From: Desulfotomaculum nigrificans DSM 574
Lineage (GTDB): Bacteria > Bacillota > Desulfotomaculia > Desulfotomaculales > Desulfotomaculaceae
DNA length: 64,000 nt
Reading direction: 5' to 3'
Assembly (NCBI RefSeq): GCF_000189755.2
Contig: NZ_KI912183.1
Coordinates: 1,490,257 to 1,554,256, forward strand
Both the position numbers and the translations under genes were made by a program. How positions within the stretch are numbered: position 1 is the stretch's first letter; the number at the start of each line of letters is the position of its first letter. Positions 26,338-36,195 of this stretch are shown in pieces. Under the pieces are notes generated by a model that was not told the DNA's origin, did no database searches, and worked only from the letters and a program-made list of their open reading frames with translations.

Positions 26338-26922
26338 TTAATAACGCACATCCCTTAGAGAGGGAATAGAAACTTCTGCACTCATCACAATATCACTCTT
26401 TAAAAACTTTGAGCCCCCGGTTAGAGTAATGCGCACCCTGGGTGCATACCAGGTACCCCCGGGGGCATTGGCATAATCGATTTTGTCATCAATTCGTTCA
26501 ATTTGCATCTGTTTTATAAAAAGACTCACCGGGTTGGCCACCACAGTTCCTCCTCCGGTAACCTTTCTGACAAGTTGCTGGGTGCTCTCATTGGTTATCT
26601 CGTTAGTGATTGCACTCAGGTAATACTCAATTACCACATCTTGACCGCTTTCATTGGTGGTTATAAATTTCAATGTTCCATTTTGGGCAGACTGCAGTTC
26701 TTTACAGGTCATTAACTCCCTGGTCATCCGATCTAAACTTATACGAAGGTTGTCTATTACTTCGGACCTGATATCATTTTGACGAAAAGAGCGCAGGCTT
26801 TGTTCGTAAATCATTAATACGCCTGACAACATAACTAGAAAAATTACCATTGAAATGGTAACTTCTATTAAAGTAAAACCCGGGTTAATCTGTTTACTAC
26901 ATTTGCTGTTCGGCAATTTCAT
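26338..26922 (-). CDS. Minor pilin, PilW-like
   Basis: A 194-aa prepilin with a type III signal, NPGFTLIEVTISMVIF: cleavage after Gly15, mature Phe1 and Glu5. The C-terminal domain is beta-rich (PRVRITLTGGSKFLKSDIVM). Minor pilins of this size prime pilus assembly together with PilV, PilX and GspH-like partners, which adjoin it. It overlaps the upstream pilV-like gene by 26 nt. Confidence 0.82.
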   Translation of the reverse strand: MKLPNSKCSKQINPGFTLIEVTISMVIFLVMLSGVLMIYEQSLRSFRQNDIRSEVIDNLRISLDRMTRELMTCKELQSAQNGTLKFITTNESGQDVVIEYYLSAITNEITNESTQQLVRKVTGGGTVVANPVSLFIKQMQIERIDDKIDYANAPGGTWYAPRVRITLTGGSKFLKSDIVMSAEVSIPSLRDVRY

Positions 26923-27301
26923 CTCGATTCGTCTTCTCCATGGTTAGACTAACCTGTTTGGTTACATTGCCCATCATATAAGAAACCACCACGGTGATGT
27001 GCTTAACCTGATAGCCATTTACATCCTCAGGCCCGTTAATTTTTACTGTATAGCGGTAACCCGGTCTGCCGTCATATTCCCGGTCGGATACAGGTTTAAT
27101 ATCATCAAATGGTTTATTTTTTAGTTCTTCCAAAACACTCTGGGCCAGATAAAGGGCTGTGGTAGATTTTTCGGCATCAACCGAATGCCAATTACTTTTG
27201 GCAAATATATCAAACAAAGGCACCAGGACAATGCCTAAAATTAATACTCCAATGATTACCTCAATAAATGTAAATCCGTCAGGTTTCTTTGGTTTAGACA
27301 A
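26897..27301 (-). CDS. Minor pilin, PilV-like
   Basis: A 134-aa prepilin; DGFTFIEVIIGVLILG shows cleavage after Gly9 and mature Glu5. PilV/GspI-type proteins are the shortest minor pilins and form the priming complex. TTG start preceded by AAGGAA; the end overlaps the PilW-like gene. Confidence 0.8.
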   Translation of the reverse strand: MSKPKKPDGFTFIEVIIGVLILGIVLVPLFDIFAKSNWHSVDAEKSTTALYLAQSVLEELKNKPFDDIKPVSDREYDGRPGYRYTVKINGPEDVNGYQVKHITVVVSYMMGNVTKQVSLTMEKTNRDEIAEQQM

Positions 27302-27318
27302 AATTCCTTCCCCCCGGA

Positions 27319-27843
27319 TTATTCACTGGCTGGTGTATTACTCACCCTAACCCTGCCGGAGCCGGTTAAAACAATGACATAAAGTTGTTTACCGGTTACC
27401 GTACTTTTTAATGAAATAGTTCCGCCACTACTTGTACCCCCGCTGCGGTTAAAAACCAGCATGTTATTAGTAAAATTTGTTAAAAAAATTTCAATACCCG
27501 ATGGTAAATTAACACTTCGCTGGATAACCTGAACATTATCACCCGTGGATGGTATAACCTCGTTAATCAAATATTTATTTTTTGAGCCAAACATTATATA
27601 GTTTGAGTAGTTATTATATTTGTCATCGGCCAAATTAATTGATTTTTGTTCTAAGGATCTGATATCTGTGGCCAACTGTCTGGCGGCTGTATATAATTTG
27701 TAATCGCTCAGGGGACGCCCGAAATTGGGCATAGACATAGCCGTGATAATCCCCAGTATCATAATAACCACCACTAACTCAACCAGAGTAAACCCCTTGT
27801 TTGTCTTGACAAGCTGGCCCAGGCTCTGCAAATAATTTTTCAT
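27319..27843 (-). CDS. Minor pilin, GspH/FimT-like
   Basis: A 174-aa prepilin; NKGFTLVELVVVIMILGIIT with cleavage after Gly17 and mature Glu5. The globular part (NNMLVFNRSGGTSSGGTISL then a TGSGRVRV end) is the GspH fold, which ends in a glycine-rich strand. Likely a tip subunit of the pilus. GAGG site 8 nt before the ATG. Confidence 0.84.
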   Translation of the reverse strand: MKNYLQSLGQLVKTNKGFTLVELVVVIMILGIITAMSMPNFGRPLSDYKLYTAARQLATDIRSLEQKSINLADDKYNNYSNYIMFGSKNKYLINEVIPSTGDNVQVIQRSVNLPSGIEIFLTNFTNNMLVFNRSGGTSSGGTISLKSTVTGKQLYVIVLTGSGRVRVSNTPASE

Positions 27844-27859
27844 TATGTAAACCTCTTAC

Positions 27860-28594
27860 TTAAAAGAGACTCATGTACCAATTTAAAATTTGTTCTCCCC
27901 ATAATAAAGTTATATATGAAGCTGCTGCAATGAAGGGGCCAAAGGGAATTATATCTTTACGGGACTTAATCTTAAGTAGAATTAAAAGTATTCCCACTAT
28001 ACCGGCTAAAAAGCAGGCTAAAAACATCGCCAGCAGTGCATTGGGCCAACCCAGGTACAGGCCGATTACTGCTGCCAGTTTAATATCCCCGCCTCCCATG
28101 CCGCCTTTGCTCAGCAGGGCTATAAAGAGGAGAAGCCCTCCTGCCGAAACTAATCCAATCAACGAGTTAATGTAGTTTATTGGTATAAATGGTATAAAGG
28201 CAACCCAGGCCACAATAAAAAAGAACAATATCTTATCAGGAATTATGTAGTGATCCAGGTCGATAAAAGAAATTACAATGAGGGTTGCAATAAATAGTAA
28301 TGCTCTGAGCAGGGCAGTAGACAACCCAAATTCATACCAGGCTATAGTAAATAAACATGCTGTTAAACTTTCTATGATGGGATAACGGGTACTAATGGGA
28401 TTACCACAATACCGGCACTTACCCCTTAATATTAAAAAACTAACCACCGGAACCAAATCCCCCGGAGCAAGCCTCGCCCCACAGTTGCGGCAAGACGATG
28501 GTGGAAAAACAATGGATTGGCCTTGCGGGATGCGATAAATACACACATTTAAGAAACTTCCTAAGATAAGACCAAAAACAAATATAATTATCAC
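27860..28594 (-). CDS. pilD: Prepilin peptidase / N-methyltransferase PilD
   Basis: A 244-aa polytopic membrane aspartyl protease that cuts the Gly-Phe bond of prepilins and methylates the new N-terminus. Two CxxC pairs (Cys35/38 and Cys60/63) form the zinc site of the methylase domain. Catalytic aspartates lie in ISFIDLDHYIIPD (Asp112 region) and GGGDIK (Asp170). GTG start. Sits between the major pilin and the minor pilins it processes. Confidence 0.93.
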   Translation of the reverse strand: MIIIFVFGLILGSFLNVCIYRIPQGQSIVFPPSSCRNCGARLAPGDLVPVVSFLILRGKCRYCGNPISTRYPIIESLTACLFTIAWYEFGLSTALLRALLFIATLIVISFIDLDHYIIPDKILFFFIVAWVAFIPFIPINYINSLIGLVSAGGLLLFIALLSKGGMGGGDIKLAAVIGLYLGWPNALLAMFLACFLAGIVGILLILLKIKSRKDIIPFGPFIAAASYITLLWGEQILNWYMSLF

Positions 28595-28650
28595 TTTGGT
28601 GATTATCCTTTTTATGTGGTAATTCTCTTTGGCATAATAAAAATTTATTT

Positions 28651-28684
28651 AAGGAGAGATAAGTTAACAGGCTTATCTCTCCTT
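28651..28684 (-). terminator. Terminator after the major pilin gene
   Basis: Perfect 13-bp arms AAGGAGAGATAAG (28651-28663) and CTTATCTCTCCTT (28672-28684). Placed right after pilA, it probably lets pilA be made in excess over the downstream assembly genes by partial termination. Confidence 0.75.
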
Positions 28685-28692
28685 AAAATTAT

Positions 28693-29214
28693 TTATTGAG
28701 TTCCATCACTTTTTACGCCTGTTATTGGTGAAACTTCACCTTTTTCCGGAGCCGATACACCCTCTGCATTTCCTGTAATTGTAATATTGCTGGGTTGACC
28801 GGCTGCCTTATCGGACCCATAGCAATATAAATAAAACTTTGTCACTTTACCGTTATCATCTGTTGTTGCATGATAAAAATATGGATTGTCCCAGGGATCT
28901 TTTATAGGGTTCTCGCTGTCAGCCCATTTTACCCCGCTGTCGTTCAATACTTTCCGGATGCTATCAGGATCAGTATCACTATTACTTTCTTTCGGATACT
29001 GGCCTTTTTCAGAATAATAGACATTAATAATGTTGGCCATAGATTTCATCTCTGCCTCGGCTCTGCCCATTTTGGCTTTATCAGCCTGTTTGGAAAATTG
29101 GGGTATGGCAATGGCTGCCAGAATCCCGATAATAACCACTACCACCATTAACTCCACCAGGGTAAAACCCTGCTGGTCACGGAACTTTTGAAGTAACCTC
29201 TTCAGCCGCTTCAT
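28693..29214 (-). CDS. pilA: Major type IV pilin PilA
   Basis: A 173-aa prepilin: QQGFTLVELMVVVVIIGILA gives cleavage after Gly16 and mature Phe1/Glu5, followed by AAIAIPQFSKQADKA. The C-domain has KDPWDNPYFYHA, the calcium/beta-strand block of GspG-like pilins, and a glycine/serine-rich tail. The strongest ribosome site in the operon (AAAGGAGGTGA) and its own terminator mark it as the abundant subunit. Confidence 0.92.
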   Translation of the reverse strand: MKRLKRLLQKFRDQQGFTLVELMVVVVIIGILAAIAIPQFSKQADKAKMGRAEAEMKSMANIINVYYSEKGQYPKESNSDTDPDSIRKVLNDSGVKWADSENPIKDPWDNPYFYHATTDDNGKVTKFYLYCYGSDKAAGQPSNITITGNAEGVSAPEKGEVSPITGVKSDGTQ

Positions 29215-29247
29215 TCAGTTCACCTCCTTTCACCAGTTAGTTAAAAG

Positions 29248-30477
29248 TTATTGTATACCTGCACCACTAAAAACTTTAAACATGGGCAGCAACATGGAAA
29301 TTACAATAAACCCGATAATCACACCCATAAAAACTATTAAAATTGGTTCCAACAGGGAGGACAACCTGGCCACCATATCATTGACGTCTCGCTCATAGAA
29401 AACAGCAATCCGTTCCAATAAAATATCCAGGGTACCGGTATCTTCCCCTATGGCCATCATCCTGGTGACCATGGGTGGAAATACCTTACTGCGTTCCAGG
29501 GGCTCGGCGATGCTTAAGCCTTCCCGCACACTTTCTTCTGCCTTTGTTAAGGCATTACTGATAACCTGGTTGCCGCAGGTTTTTTTTACCACTTCCAGGG
29601 CAGTGAGAATGGGTACCCCGGCATGCACCAGCGTGCTTAGCGTCCGGCAAAATCTTGAAATAATAACCTTCTGGGTTAATTTACCAAATACCGGTAATTT
29701 AAGCTTTATCCGGTCAATAATGAGTATACCCTGCTGGGTTTGGGTAAACTTCCGAAAAGCCAGGGCCAGAATAAGCATACCGGCTAAAGCAAAATACCAG
29801 CTGTGCTGCAAGAAGTTACTAACTGCAATAATAATTCTGGTGGGGAGGGGTAATTCCACATGCATATCGTTCAACATTTGAATAAACTTCGGCAACACAA
29901 AGGTAAGCAGGGCAGTTACAGCACAAATAGCCAAACAAATAATCAGTACAGGATAAGTCATGGCCGATTTAATCTTTTCCCGGATGTCATGTTCTTTTTC
30001 AAAGTGATCCGCCAGGCGGGTCAGTGCCTTATCCAGTACACCGCCTACTTCTCCTGCTTCAATCATACTAATAAAAATGTTCGGAAACACATCACGGTAA
30101 CGTTTAAGTGATTCCGCCAGTGTACGACCACTTTCCAGTTGTTCCACCACTCCGGTGATTGTCTCGCGCAGCCTTCTGCTTTCCGCTTGTCTAGCCAGAA
30201 TGTTTAAAGCTTGCAGAATTGGAATCCCTGCCGCAATAATTGTGGCAAACTGGCGGCAGAACACAGCCAGTTCTTTAATTTTTACTTTCTTTCGAAATAT
30301 CCCGCCGGCCCCGGTTAAGGATAATTCTCTTTTCTTTTCCGAGGCTGGTTTAATATCAATAATATACAAGTTACGTTCCCGTAACTGGGATGCCACCTCA
30401 GTTTCCCGGGGAGCCTCAATGAATCCTGTTTGCAGTTTACCTGTGTTGTCCCTGGCACGATAGGCATATTGTGGCAT
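29248..30477 (-). CDS. pilC: Type IV pilus inner-membrane platform protein PilC
   Basis: A 409-aa GspF/PilC protein: two repeats of a cytoplasmic helical bundle followed by membrane helices (~165-190, ~215-240, ~375-400). The family block LSSLLEPILIVFMGVIIGFI is at the C-terminus and PQYAYRARDNTGK at the start. The start was moved 11 codons in, to the ATG after ACGGAG. It couples PilB and PilT motors to fibre growth and retraction. Confidence 0.92.
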   Translation of the reverse strand: MPQYAYRARDNTGKLQTGFIEAPRETEVASQLRERNLYIIDIKPASEKKRELSLTGAGGIFRKKVKIKELAVFCRQFATIIAAGIPILQALNILARQAESRRLRETITGVVEQLESGRTLAESLKRYRDVFPNIFISMIEAGEVGGVLDKALTRLADHFEKEHDIREKIKSAMTYPVLIICLAICAVTALLTFVLPKFIQMLNDMHVELPLPTRIIIAVSNFLQHSWYFALAGMLILALAFRKFTQTQQGILIIDRIKLKLPVFGKLTQKVIISRFCRTLSTLVHAGVPILTALEVVKKTCGNQVISNALTKAEESVREGLSIAEPLERSKVFPPMVTRMMAIGEDTGTLDILLERIAVFYERDVNDMVARLSSLLEPILIVFMGVIIGFIVISMLLPMFKVFSGAGIQ

Positions 30478-30617
30478 ATCATACTCCGTTATTGTACCCA
30501 GAAGTTTCAACTTTCGTCAAAGCTTGCTAATGATTTTGTTATTTTCTTGATATTATTCTACAAACAGCCAAAACTTCCTTTATTGTATAGCATAGAATAA
30601 ATTACTAAATAATATTG

Positions 30618-31709
30618 TTAAATCAATCTTTTAAACGCTTCCACATCTGCGGCCCGTTCCAGGGCATCGTCCAATGAAATAAGACCCATTAAGTATAAGT
30701 TTTTTAACGAGGCATCCATTGTCTGCATCCCATATTTTGAACCGGTCTGTATTTGGGAGATAATCTGGTAAGTTTTACCCTCCCGAATCAGATTACGGAT
30801 GGCCGGGGTTGCCACCATAATCTCACAAGCCACCACTCTGCCTTTCATATCCAAACGAGGAATGAGTTGCTGGGAGACAACACCCTGTATAGTATTGGCT
30901 AATTGTACCCTTATTTGCTGCTGCTGGTGTGGGGGGAAGACATCTATGATCCGGTCAATGGTTTGGGCGGCACTGGAAGTATGCAGAGTAGCCATGACCA
31001 GGTGACCGGTTTCAGCCGCTGTGATGGCTGTAGCAATGGTTTCGGTATCCCTCATTTCACCTACCAGAATAACATCCGGGTCTTCCCGCATAGCTGCCCG
31101 CAGGGCCACAGAAAAGCTCTGTGAGTCCTGACCAATTTCCCGCTGGTTAATCAGGCATTTTTTATGCCGGTGTAAAAATTCAATGGGATCTTCTAAGGTA
31201 ATTATATGCTTCCGACTCTCATTATTCAGTAAATCAATCATGGCTGCTAAGGTGGTGGATTTACCACTACCGGTGGGGCCTGTCACCAAGACCAGACCTC
31301 TGGGCCGTCTAGCCAACTGAGAAATTACTTCAGGCAGGCCCAGTTCGGCAAAGGAAGGAATTCCCTGTCTCACCAATCGAATAGCCAGACCTGTACTGCC
31401 CCTTTGCTTATAAACATTAATCCGGAATCGACCACTCCCGGCAATTGAATACGAAAAGTCATGCTCACCAGTCTCAATAAATTTAGCATAATTCCGCTGG
31501 GTCATGATCCCTTTGGCAATGGCCTCGGTTTGATCAGGGGTCAGCTTTATTTTATATTCTTCCGGAATCGGCCTGTTACGATCAAACCATGCGTCATCAA
31601 CCGGTAACAACTGGCCGTTAATCCGAAAGACCGGAACGCTGGCAACAGTCAGGTGCACATCCGAGGCCCTGAGATCACAGGCTATTTTTAGGAGTTCATC
31701 AATTTGCAA
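30618..31709 (-). CDS. pilT: Pilus retraction ATPase PilT
   Basis: A 363-aa hexameric ATPase. Walker A GPTGSGKSTT (~147-156), Asp box and Walker B DPDVILVGEMRD (~218) and the His box TGHLVMATLHTSSAAQTIDR (~245) are intact. The N-terminal PAS-like domain begins ELLKIACDLRASDVHLTV. TTG start 8 nt after AAAGGAGG. Its presence predicts twitching motility or DNA uptake rather than static pili. Confidence 0.93.
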   Translation of the reverse strand: MQIDELLKIACDLRASDVHLTVASVPVFRINGQLLPVDDAWFDRNRPIPEEYKIKLTPDQTEAIAKGIMTQRNYAKFIETGEHDFSYSIAGSGRFRINVYKQRGSTGLAIRLVRQGIPSFAELGLPEVISQLARRPRGLVLVTGPTGSGKSTTLAAMIDLLNNESRKHIITLEDPIEFLHRHKKCLINQREIGQDSQSFSVALRAAMREDPDVILVGEMRDTETIATAITAAETGHLVMATLHTSSAAQTIDRIIDVFPPHQQQQIRVQLANTIQGVVSQQLIPRLDMKGRVVACEIMVATPAIRNLIREGKTYQIISQIQTGSKYGMQTMDASLKNLYLMGLISLDDALERAADVEAFKRLI

Positions 31710-31724
31710 CTAAAATGCCTCCTT

Positions 31725-33416
31725 TTAATCCTCATCCGAATATGCCACACGCATAACCTCGGCTATGGTGGTTAAACCCTGTAAAGCCTTGGCAATCCCG
31801 TCCTCCTTCAGAGTAATCATGCCCTGGTTTAAGGCCACCATTTTTATCTCATCAGCTGATGCTTTTTCATTGACTAATTTTCTTATTTCTTTGGTAACAA
31901 TTAGTACTTCATGAATGGCCATACGTTCACGGTATCCTGTATTACCACATAGTGCACAACCATTTCCCCTGTATAACTTTACCTCTTGATCAGCACCAAT
32001 TCCCAAAAAGATCCTTTCCGGGCCGTCCGGAGCCGGAGTGTATTCCACACAGCAATGGGGGCATATTTTTCTGATTAAGCGCTGGGCTACCACTCCCATA
32101 ACTGAAGAGGATACCAGGAATGGCTCAATTTCCATATCAATTAAACGGGTAAGGGCACCAGCCGCGTCATTGGTGTGCAGGGTAGAAAGTACCAGGTGAC
32201 CGGTGGTGGCTGCCCTGATAGCGATTTCTGCTGTTTCTTTATCCCTGATCTCACCCACCATAATAATATCTGGATCCTGACGCAGCATAGAACGTAGTCC
32301 GGTAGCAAAATTAAGACCTGCTTTTGGGTTAACCTGAGTCTGGTTAATACCCTCGAGCATATATTCGACGGGATCCTCAATGGTAATAATATTTTTTTCC
32401 ATATTATTAAGTTCCAAAAGAGCAGAATAAAGAGTGGTGGTCTTGCCGCTACCCGTTGGCCCGGTAATTAAAAGCATACCATAGGTACTTTTTAATAGTT
32501 TCTCGACCCTTTGCCTGTTTATGTCGGAAAAACCCAACTGGTTGAGATTGGTTAACCTGTTTGTTTTATCAAGCAACCGGATGACCACTTTTTCACCAAA
32601 TATGGTGGGCATGGTGGAAACTCTTAAATCAATCTCCCGCTCACCATATTTAATTTGAATTCGGCCATCCTGGGGCACCCGTTTTTCCGCAATATTTAAC
32701 TGGGCCAGAATTTTAAAACGGGAGGCCAGAGAAGAACGTGACCTTTTGGGCAATACCATGGCTTCTCTTAGAATGCCATCGACGCGGAACCGGACTCGCA
32801 CACCGTTTTCATAGGGCTCAATATGAATGTCGCTTGCTTTATCATTGATCGCTTGTACAATGATTGAGTTAACTAACCGAACAATAGGCGCCTCATCCAT
32901 CATATCGTCCGGCTGTTCCAGTTGCAGGGCCTGGTTCTCCACCACTTCAAAATCTTGCAACTCCCGTTCCAAATCGGGCATGCCGTAGAACTTTTGAATG
33001 GCATTGTCTACATCTCGCTCCGAGGCTAATACCGTATCAATTTCCATGCCGGTAATTAAACGCAAGTCATCTATAGCCACAAGGTTCAGGGGATCCACCA
33101 TAGCCACTGTAAGAATATTCCCGTCTTTAGCCACCGGAATAGCCTTGTACCTGCGAACGATGTGTTCCGGTATTAGTTTCATTAACTCGGCATTCATCCA
33201 GTAACCAGGCGCCACCTGGGGAATACCCAGCTGGGCTTCTAACATATTGGTCAGGTCCCTTTCAGTAACATAACCTAAGTTTATTAGGATCTTACCCAAT
33301 CTTTCCCCAGTGGTTTGCTGGATTTTTAATGCCTCATTAAGTTGTTCCTGGGTAATTATTTTATTTTCTATTAAAATATTGCCTAACAGTTTCCTGGATT
33401 CCCTTGGTGTCGGCAT
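31725..33416 (-). CDS. pilB: Pilus extension ATPase PilB
   Basis: A 563-aa GspE/PilB ATPase. An N-terminal MshEN domain (residues ~1-150, repeated RLGKILINLGYVTERDL) often binds c-di-GMP. Then come Walker A ITGPTGSGKTTT (~316), Walker B DPDIIMVGEIRDKETAE (~380) and a tetracysteine zinc site (ICPHCC near 460 and CALCGNTGYRE near 500). First gene of the pilus operon. The HD-GYP protein encoded at 1.7 kb could modulate its c-di-GMP input. Confidence 0.93.
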   Translation of the reverse strand: MPTPRESRKLLGNILIENKIITQEQLNEALKIQQTTGERLGKILINLGYVTERDLTNMLEAQLGIPQVAPGYWMNAELMKLIPEHIVRRYKAIPVAKDGNILTVAMVDPLNLVAIDDLRLITGMEIDTVLASERDVDNAIQKFYGMPDLERELQDFEVVENQALQLEQPDDMMDEAPIVRLVNSIIVQAINDKASDIHIEPYENGVRVRFRVDGILREAMVLPKRSRSSLASRFKILAQLNIAEKRVPQDGRIQIKYGEREIDLRVSTMPTIFGEKVVIRLLDKTNRLTNLNQLGFSDINRQRVEKLLKSTYGMLLITGPTGSGKTTTLYSALLELNNMEKNIITIEDPVEYMLEGINQTQVNPKAGLNFATGLRSMLRQDPDIIMVGEIRDKETAEIAIRAATTGHLVLSTLHTNDAAGALTRLIDMEIEPFLVSSSVMGVVAQRLIRKICPHCCVEYTPAPDGPERIFLGIGADQEVKLYRGNGCALCGNTGYRERMAIHEVLIVTKEIRKLVNEKASADEIKMVALNQGMITLKEDGIAKALQGLTTIAEVMRVAYSDED

Positions 33417-33420
33417 TTAA

Positions 33421-34509
33421 TCACCCCTGTAAATTGGCTAAGGTCTTTGCTATTTCAGCTTCAGGGAACCCTTTAATTATTTTTACAGAACCGATACCTG
33501 TGGGCAGCACCAGTGTCAGGCTGCCGGAACTTACCTTTTTGTCATGATACATTAGCTTGATTAGTTCATTTATAGCAAGTTCAGGCGGCATTGTGGTGGG
33601 CAAACCGGCCGCATGAACTAACCCGGTAATACGTTGGCAATCACTTTCCTTCAGCATTCCCTGTGCTACTGCTAACCTGGCCGCGTATACCATGCCAATG
33701 GCCACCGCTTCACCATGTAGATAAGTGCGGTAATCAGTAATTGACTCTAGCGCATGCCCGATGGTATGGCCATAATTTAAAATGGCCCTGAGTCCTTGCT
33801 CAGTTTCATCCCTTGCCACCACAGCAGCTTTAATACTGCAGCATTTTTCCACAATATAATCCAGTACCTGTATATTCTTATTTAAGGCCGCATGGATATT
33901 TTCTTCCAGCCAGCGGAAAAAACTTGCGTCCCAAATAACCCCATATTTAATAACTTCTGCCAAGCCGGCTTTAAGATTCCGCCGGTCCAGTGTATCTAAG
34001 GTACCGGTATCAATCAGCACCAGTTTGGGCTGGTAAAAAGCCCCAATGATATTTTTCCCCCGGGGGTGATTAACGGCCACCTTGCCGCCAACACTGCTGT
34101 CCACCTGGGCCAACAGGGTGGTGGGCACCTGAATGAAGGGTACCCCCCGCATATAGGTGGCAGCCACAAAACCGGCCAGGTCACCCACTACGCCACCCCC
34201 CAGTGCCACCACCGGACAGTTTCGATCCAGCTCGTGATCAAAGGCAGCATCATAGAGCCTGGCTGCCTGTTCCAGGGATTTGGCCTTTTCCCCGGCCGGC
34301 ACCTGTACCATCGCCACCTGAAAACCGGCCCGGGTTAATATTTCCGTTACCCTGGCTCCGTAAACAGGCCCCACATTGGTATCCGTCACCAGCAGGGCTT
34401 TCCGGCCCAACCCTAACTCCCGCATTAACTCCCCCAATTGGTTCAGCAGGTGACTGCCAATCAGGATGTCATAACTTCTGCTGCCTAACTCTACATGGAC
34501 TGTTCTCAA
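33421..34509 (-). CDS. aroB: 3-dehydroquinate synthase
   Basis: A 362-aa NAD- and zinc-dependent enzyme of the shikimate pathway (DAHP to 3-dehydroquinate). Seen: PVVALGGGVVGDLAGFVAAT (~101-120), QVPTTLLAQVDSSVGGK (~127-143), and zinc ligands in NYGHTIGHALE (~246-256) plus HGEAVAIGM. TTG start overlapping the aroK stop, 8 nt after AAGGGG. Ends 4 nt before pilB, so the aro and pil genes are probably co-transcribed. Confidence 0.95.
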   Translation of the reverse strand: MRTVHVELGSRSYDILIGSHLLNQLGELMRELGLGRKALLVTDTNVGPVYGARVTEILTRAGFQVAMVQVPAGEKAKSLEQAARLYDAAFDHELDRNCPVVALGGGVVGDLAGFVAATYMRGVPFIQVPTTLLAQVDSSVGGKVAVNHPRGKNIIGAFYQPKLVLIDTGTLDTLDRRNLKAGLAEVIKYGVIWDASFFRWLEENIHAALNKNIQVLDYIVEKCCSIKAAVVARDETEQGLRAILNYGHTIGHALESITDYRTYLHGEAVAIGMVYAARLAVAQGMLKESDCQRITGLVHAAGLPTTMPPELAINELIKLMYHDKKVSSGSLTLVLPTGIGSVKIIKGFPEAEIAKTLANLQG

Positions 34510-35024
34510 CGCACATACCCCTTTTCTTTAAGGTAGTGGTATATTATGTCAACTATTTCCTCAGGAGTCAATTGGTCCACATCAACGCTAAATTCCGCCA
34601 CATCGTAGGCCGCCTGGCGCTCCCGCAGCAGCCTCTCCACATTTTCCCGTAAATTGCCTCTGGCTAACAGAGGGCGGGTCCTTTTATTTCTAACCCGGCT
34701 GCAAATGGTCTGGGCCGAAGCCTTAAGACCTATCAGCACCCCGTTTTGTTGTAACATGGCCACGTTTTCCGGTCGCAATACCAGGCCGCCGCCGGTGGCA
34801 ATAACCAGGTCTTGCTGGTGCATCAGCTTACTCACCAGTAAAGCCTCTTCCCCCCGGAATCGTTTGACCCCATGTTTGGCAAAGATTTGTGCCACCGTCA
34901 AGCCGGTAACCTGTTCAATCTCATAATCGGTGTCCACAAATTTGTATCCCAATCGGTGGGCCAATCTGCAGCCAACGGTACTTTTGCCGGAACCCATAAA
35001 ACCTATTAGTACAATATTCTTCAT
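34506..35024 (-). CDS. aroK: Shikimate kinase
   Basis: A 172-aa P-loop kinase phosphorylating shikimate at O3. Walker A GFMGSGKSTVG (8-18), shikimate-binding DTDYEIE and FRGEE, the GGG of IATGGGLV (~79) and the lid Arg region RPLLARG are present. Length normal. Lies tightly between aroC and aroB. Confidence 0.95.
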   Translation of the reverse strand: MKNIVLIGFMGSGKSTVGCRLAHRLGYKFVDTDYEIEQVTGLTVAQIFAKHGVKRFRGEEALLVSKLMHQQDLVIATGGGLVLRPENVAMLQQNGVLIGLKASAQTICSRVRNKRTRPLLARGNLRENVERLLRERQAAYDVAEFSVDVDQLTPEEIVDIIYHYLKEKGYVR

Positions 35025-35026
35025 TG

Positions 35027-36190
35027 CTACACCTGCCTAGCCCATTGCTGCCATTGATTAACCCGTTCCTTTAATTCTTTCAGGCTGTCTCCGCCGAACT
35101 TCTCCAACAGGGCCACCGCCAGTTCCCAAGCCACCACTGCTTCACCCACCACACAGGCGGCAGGTACAGCGCACACGTCTGATCTCTCCACCGACGCCAA
35201 AAAAGGTTCTTTAGTTTTTATATCCACGCTGCGCAGGGGCTGATAAAGGGTAGGAATGGGCTTCATGGCTGCCCGCACCACCACCGGTTCCCCGTTGCTG
35301 ATGCCCCCCTCAATACCTCCGGCCCGGTTGGTGGGGCGGTAATAGCCCTTATCCGGGTCATATAGAATTTCGTCATGAACCTGCGAGCCGGGTATGGCCG
35401 CCGCGGCAAAGCCCAAACCAATTTCTACCCCTTTAATGGCCTGCACCGACATCATGGCCCCGGCTAACCGACTGTCCAACTTGCGGTCCCACTGTACATG
35501 GCTGCCTAATCCAATGGGTAAACCGTATGCCCTGATTTCAAATACGCCGCCCAGGGAGTCCCCGCTTTCTCTGGCCTGGTCAATGGCCTTAACCATAGCC
35601 GCCTCGGCCTGGTTATCGGGGCACAACACTTGCGACTGCCCGGCCAGGTGTGCCAATACCTCCGGTGGTTGACTATCGTCCACCGCCGCCGCCACCGGTC
35701 CAATACGCCGGACAAAACCAACCAGCTTAATGCCCAGCTCCTCCAGCAAACGCCGGGCCAGGGTTCCCACCGCCACCCGGGCAGCAGTTTCCCGGGCACT
35801 GGACCTTTCTAATACATTGCGAATGTCCTGGTGGTTATATTTTATGGCTCCGGCCAGGTCAGCATGGCCAGGCCGGGGTCTGGTGACAACCCTTTGATCC
35901 AGCCGGGCTGCTGGTCCGGCAGACATAATCTCTTGCCAGTTAGTCCAGTCCTGGTTTAGTATTTGCATGGTAATGGGACTGCCGGTGGTTAATCCTCCCC
36001 GCACCCCGGACAGGAACTGCACCTCATCCTTTTCTATCTTCATGCGGCCGCCCCGGCCGTAACCCCCCTGGCGTTTGGCCAGCATACTGTTGATATAATC
36101 CGGCGTAACCGGCAGTCCCGCCACCATACCTTCCACAATGGCCGTCAGGGCCGGCCCATGGGACTCCCCGGCAGTAAGAAAACGTAACAT
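35027..36190 (-). CDS. aroC: Chorismate synthase
   Basis: A 387-aa FMN-dependent lyase (EPSP to chorismate). Signatures: [19 protein letters not shown] at the N-terminus, [20 protein letters not shown] (~107) and the C-terminal [20 protein letters not shown] (~300). The start was moved three codons in, to the ATG 8 nt after GAAGGGAG. Follows aroE with a 5-nt gap. Confidence 0.95.
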   Translation of the reverse strand: MLRFLTAGESHGPALTAIVEGMVAGLPVTPDYINSMLAKRQGGYGRGGRMKIEKDEVQFLSGVRGGLTTGSPITMQILNQDWTNWQEIMSAGPAARLDQRVVTRPRPGHADLAGAIKYNHQDIRNVLERSSARETAARVAVGTLARRLLEELGIKLVGFVRRIGPVAAAVDDSQPPEVLAHLAGQSQVLCPDNQAEAAMVKAIDQARESGDSLGGVFEIRAYGLPIGLGSHVQWDRKLDSRLAGAMMSVQAIKGVEIGLGFAAAAIPGSQVHDEILYDPDKGYYRPTNRAGGIEGGISNGEPVVVRAAMKPIPTLYQPLRSVDIKTKEPFLASVERSDVCAVPAACVVGEAVVAWELAVALLEKFGGDSLKELKERVNQWQQWARQV

Positions 36191-36195
36191 TAATG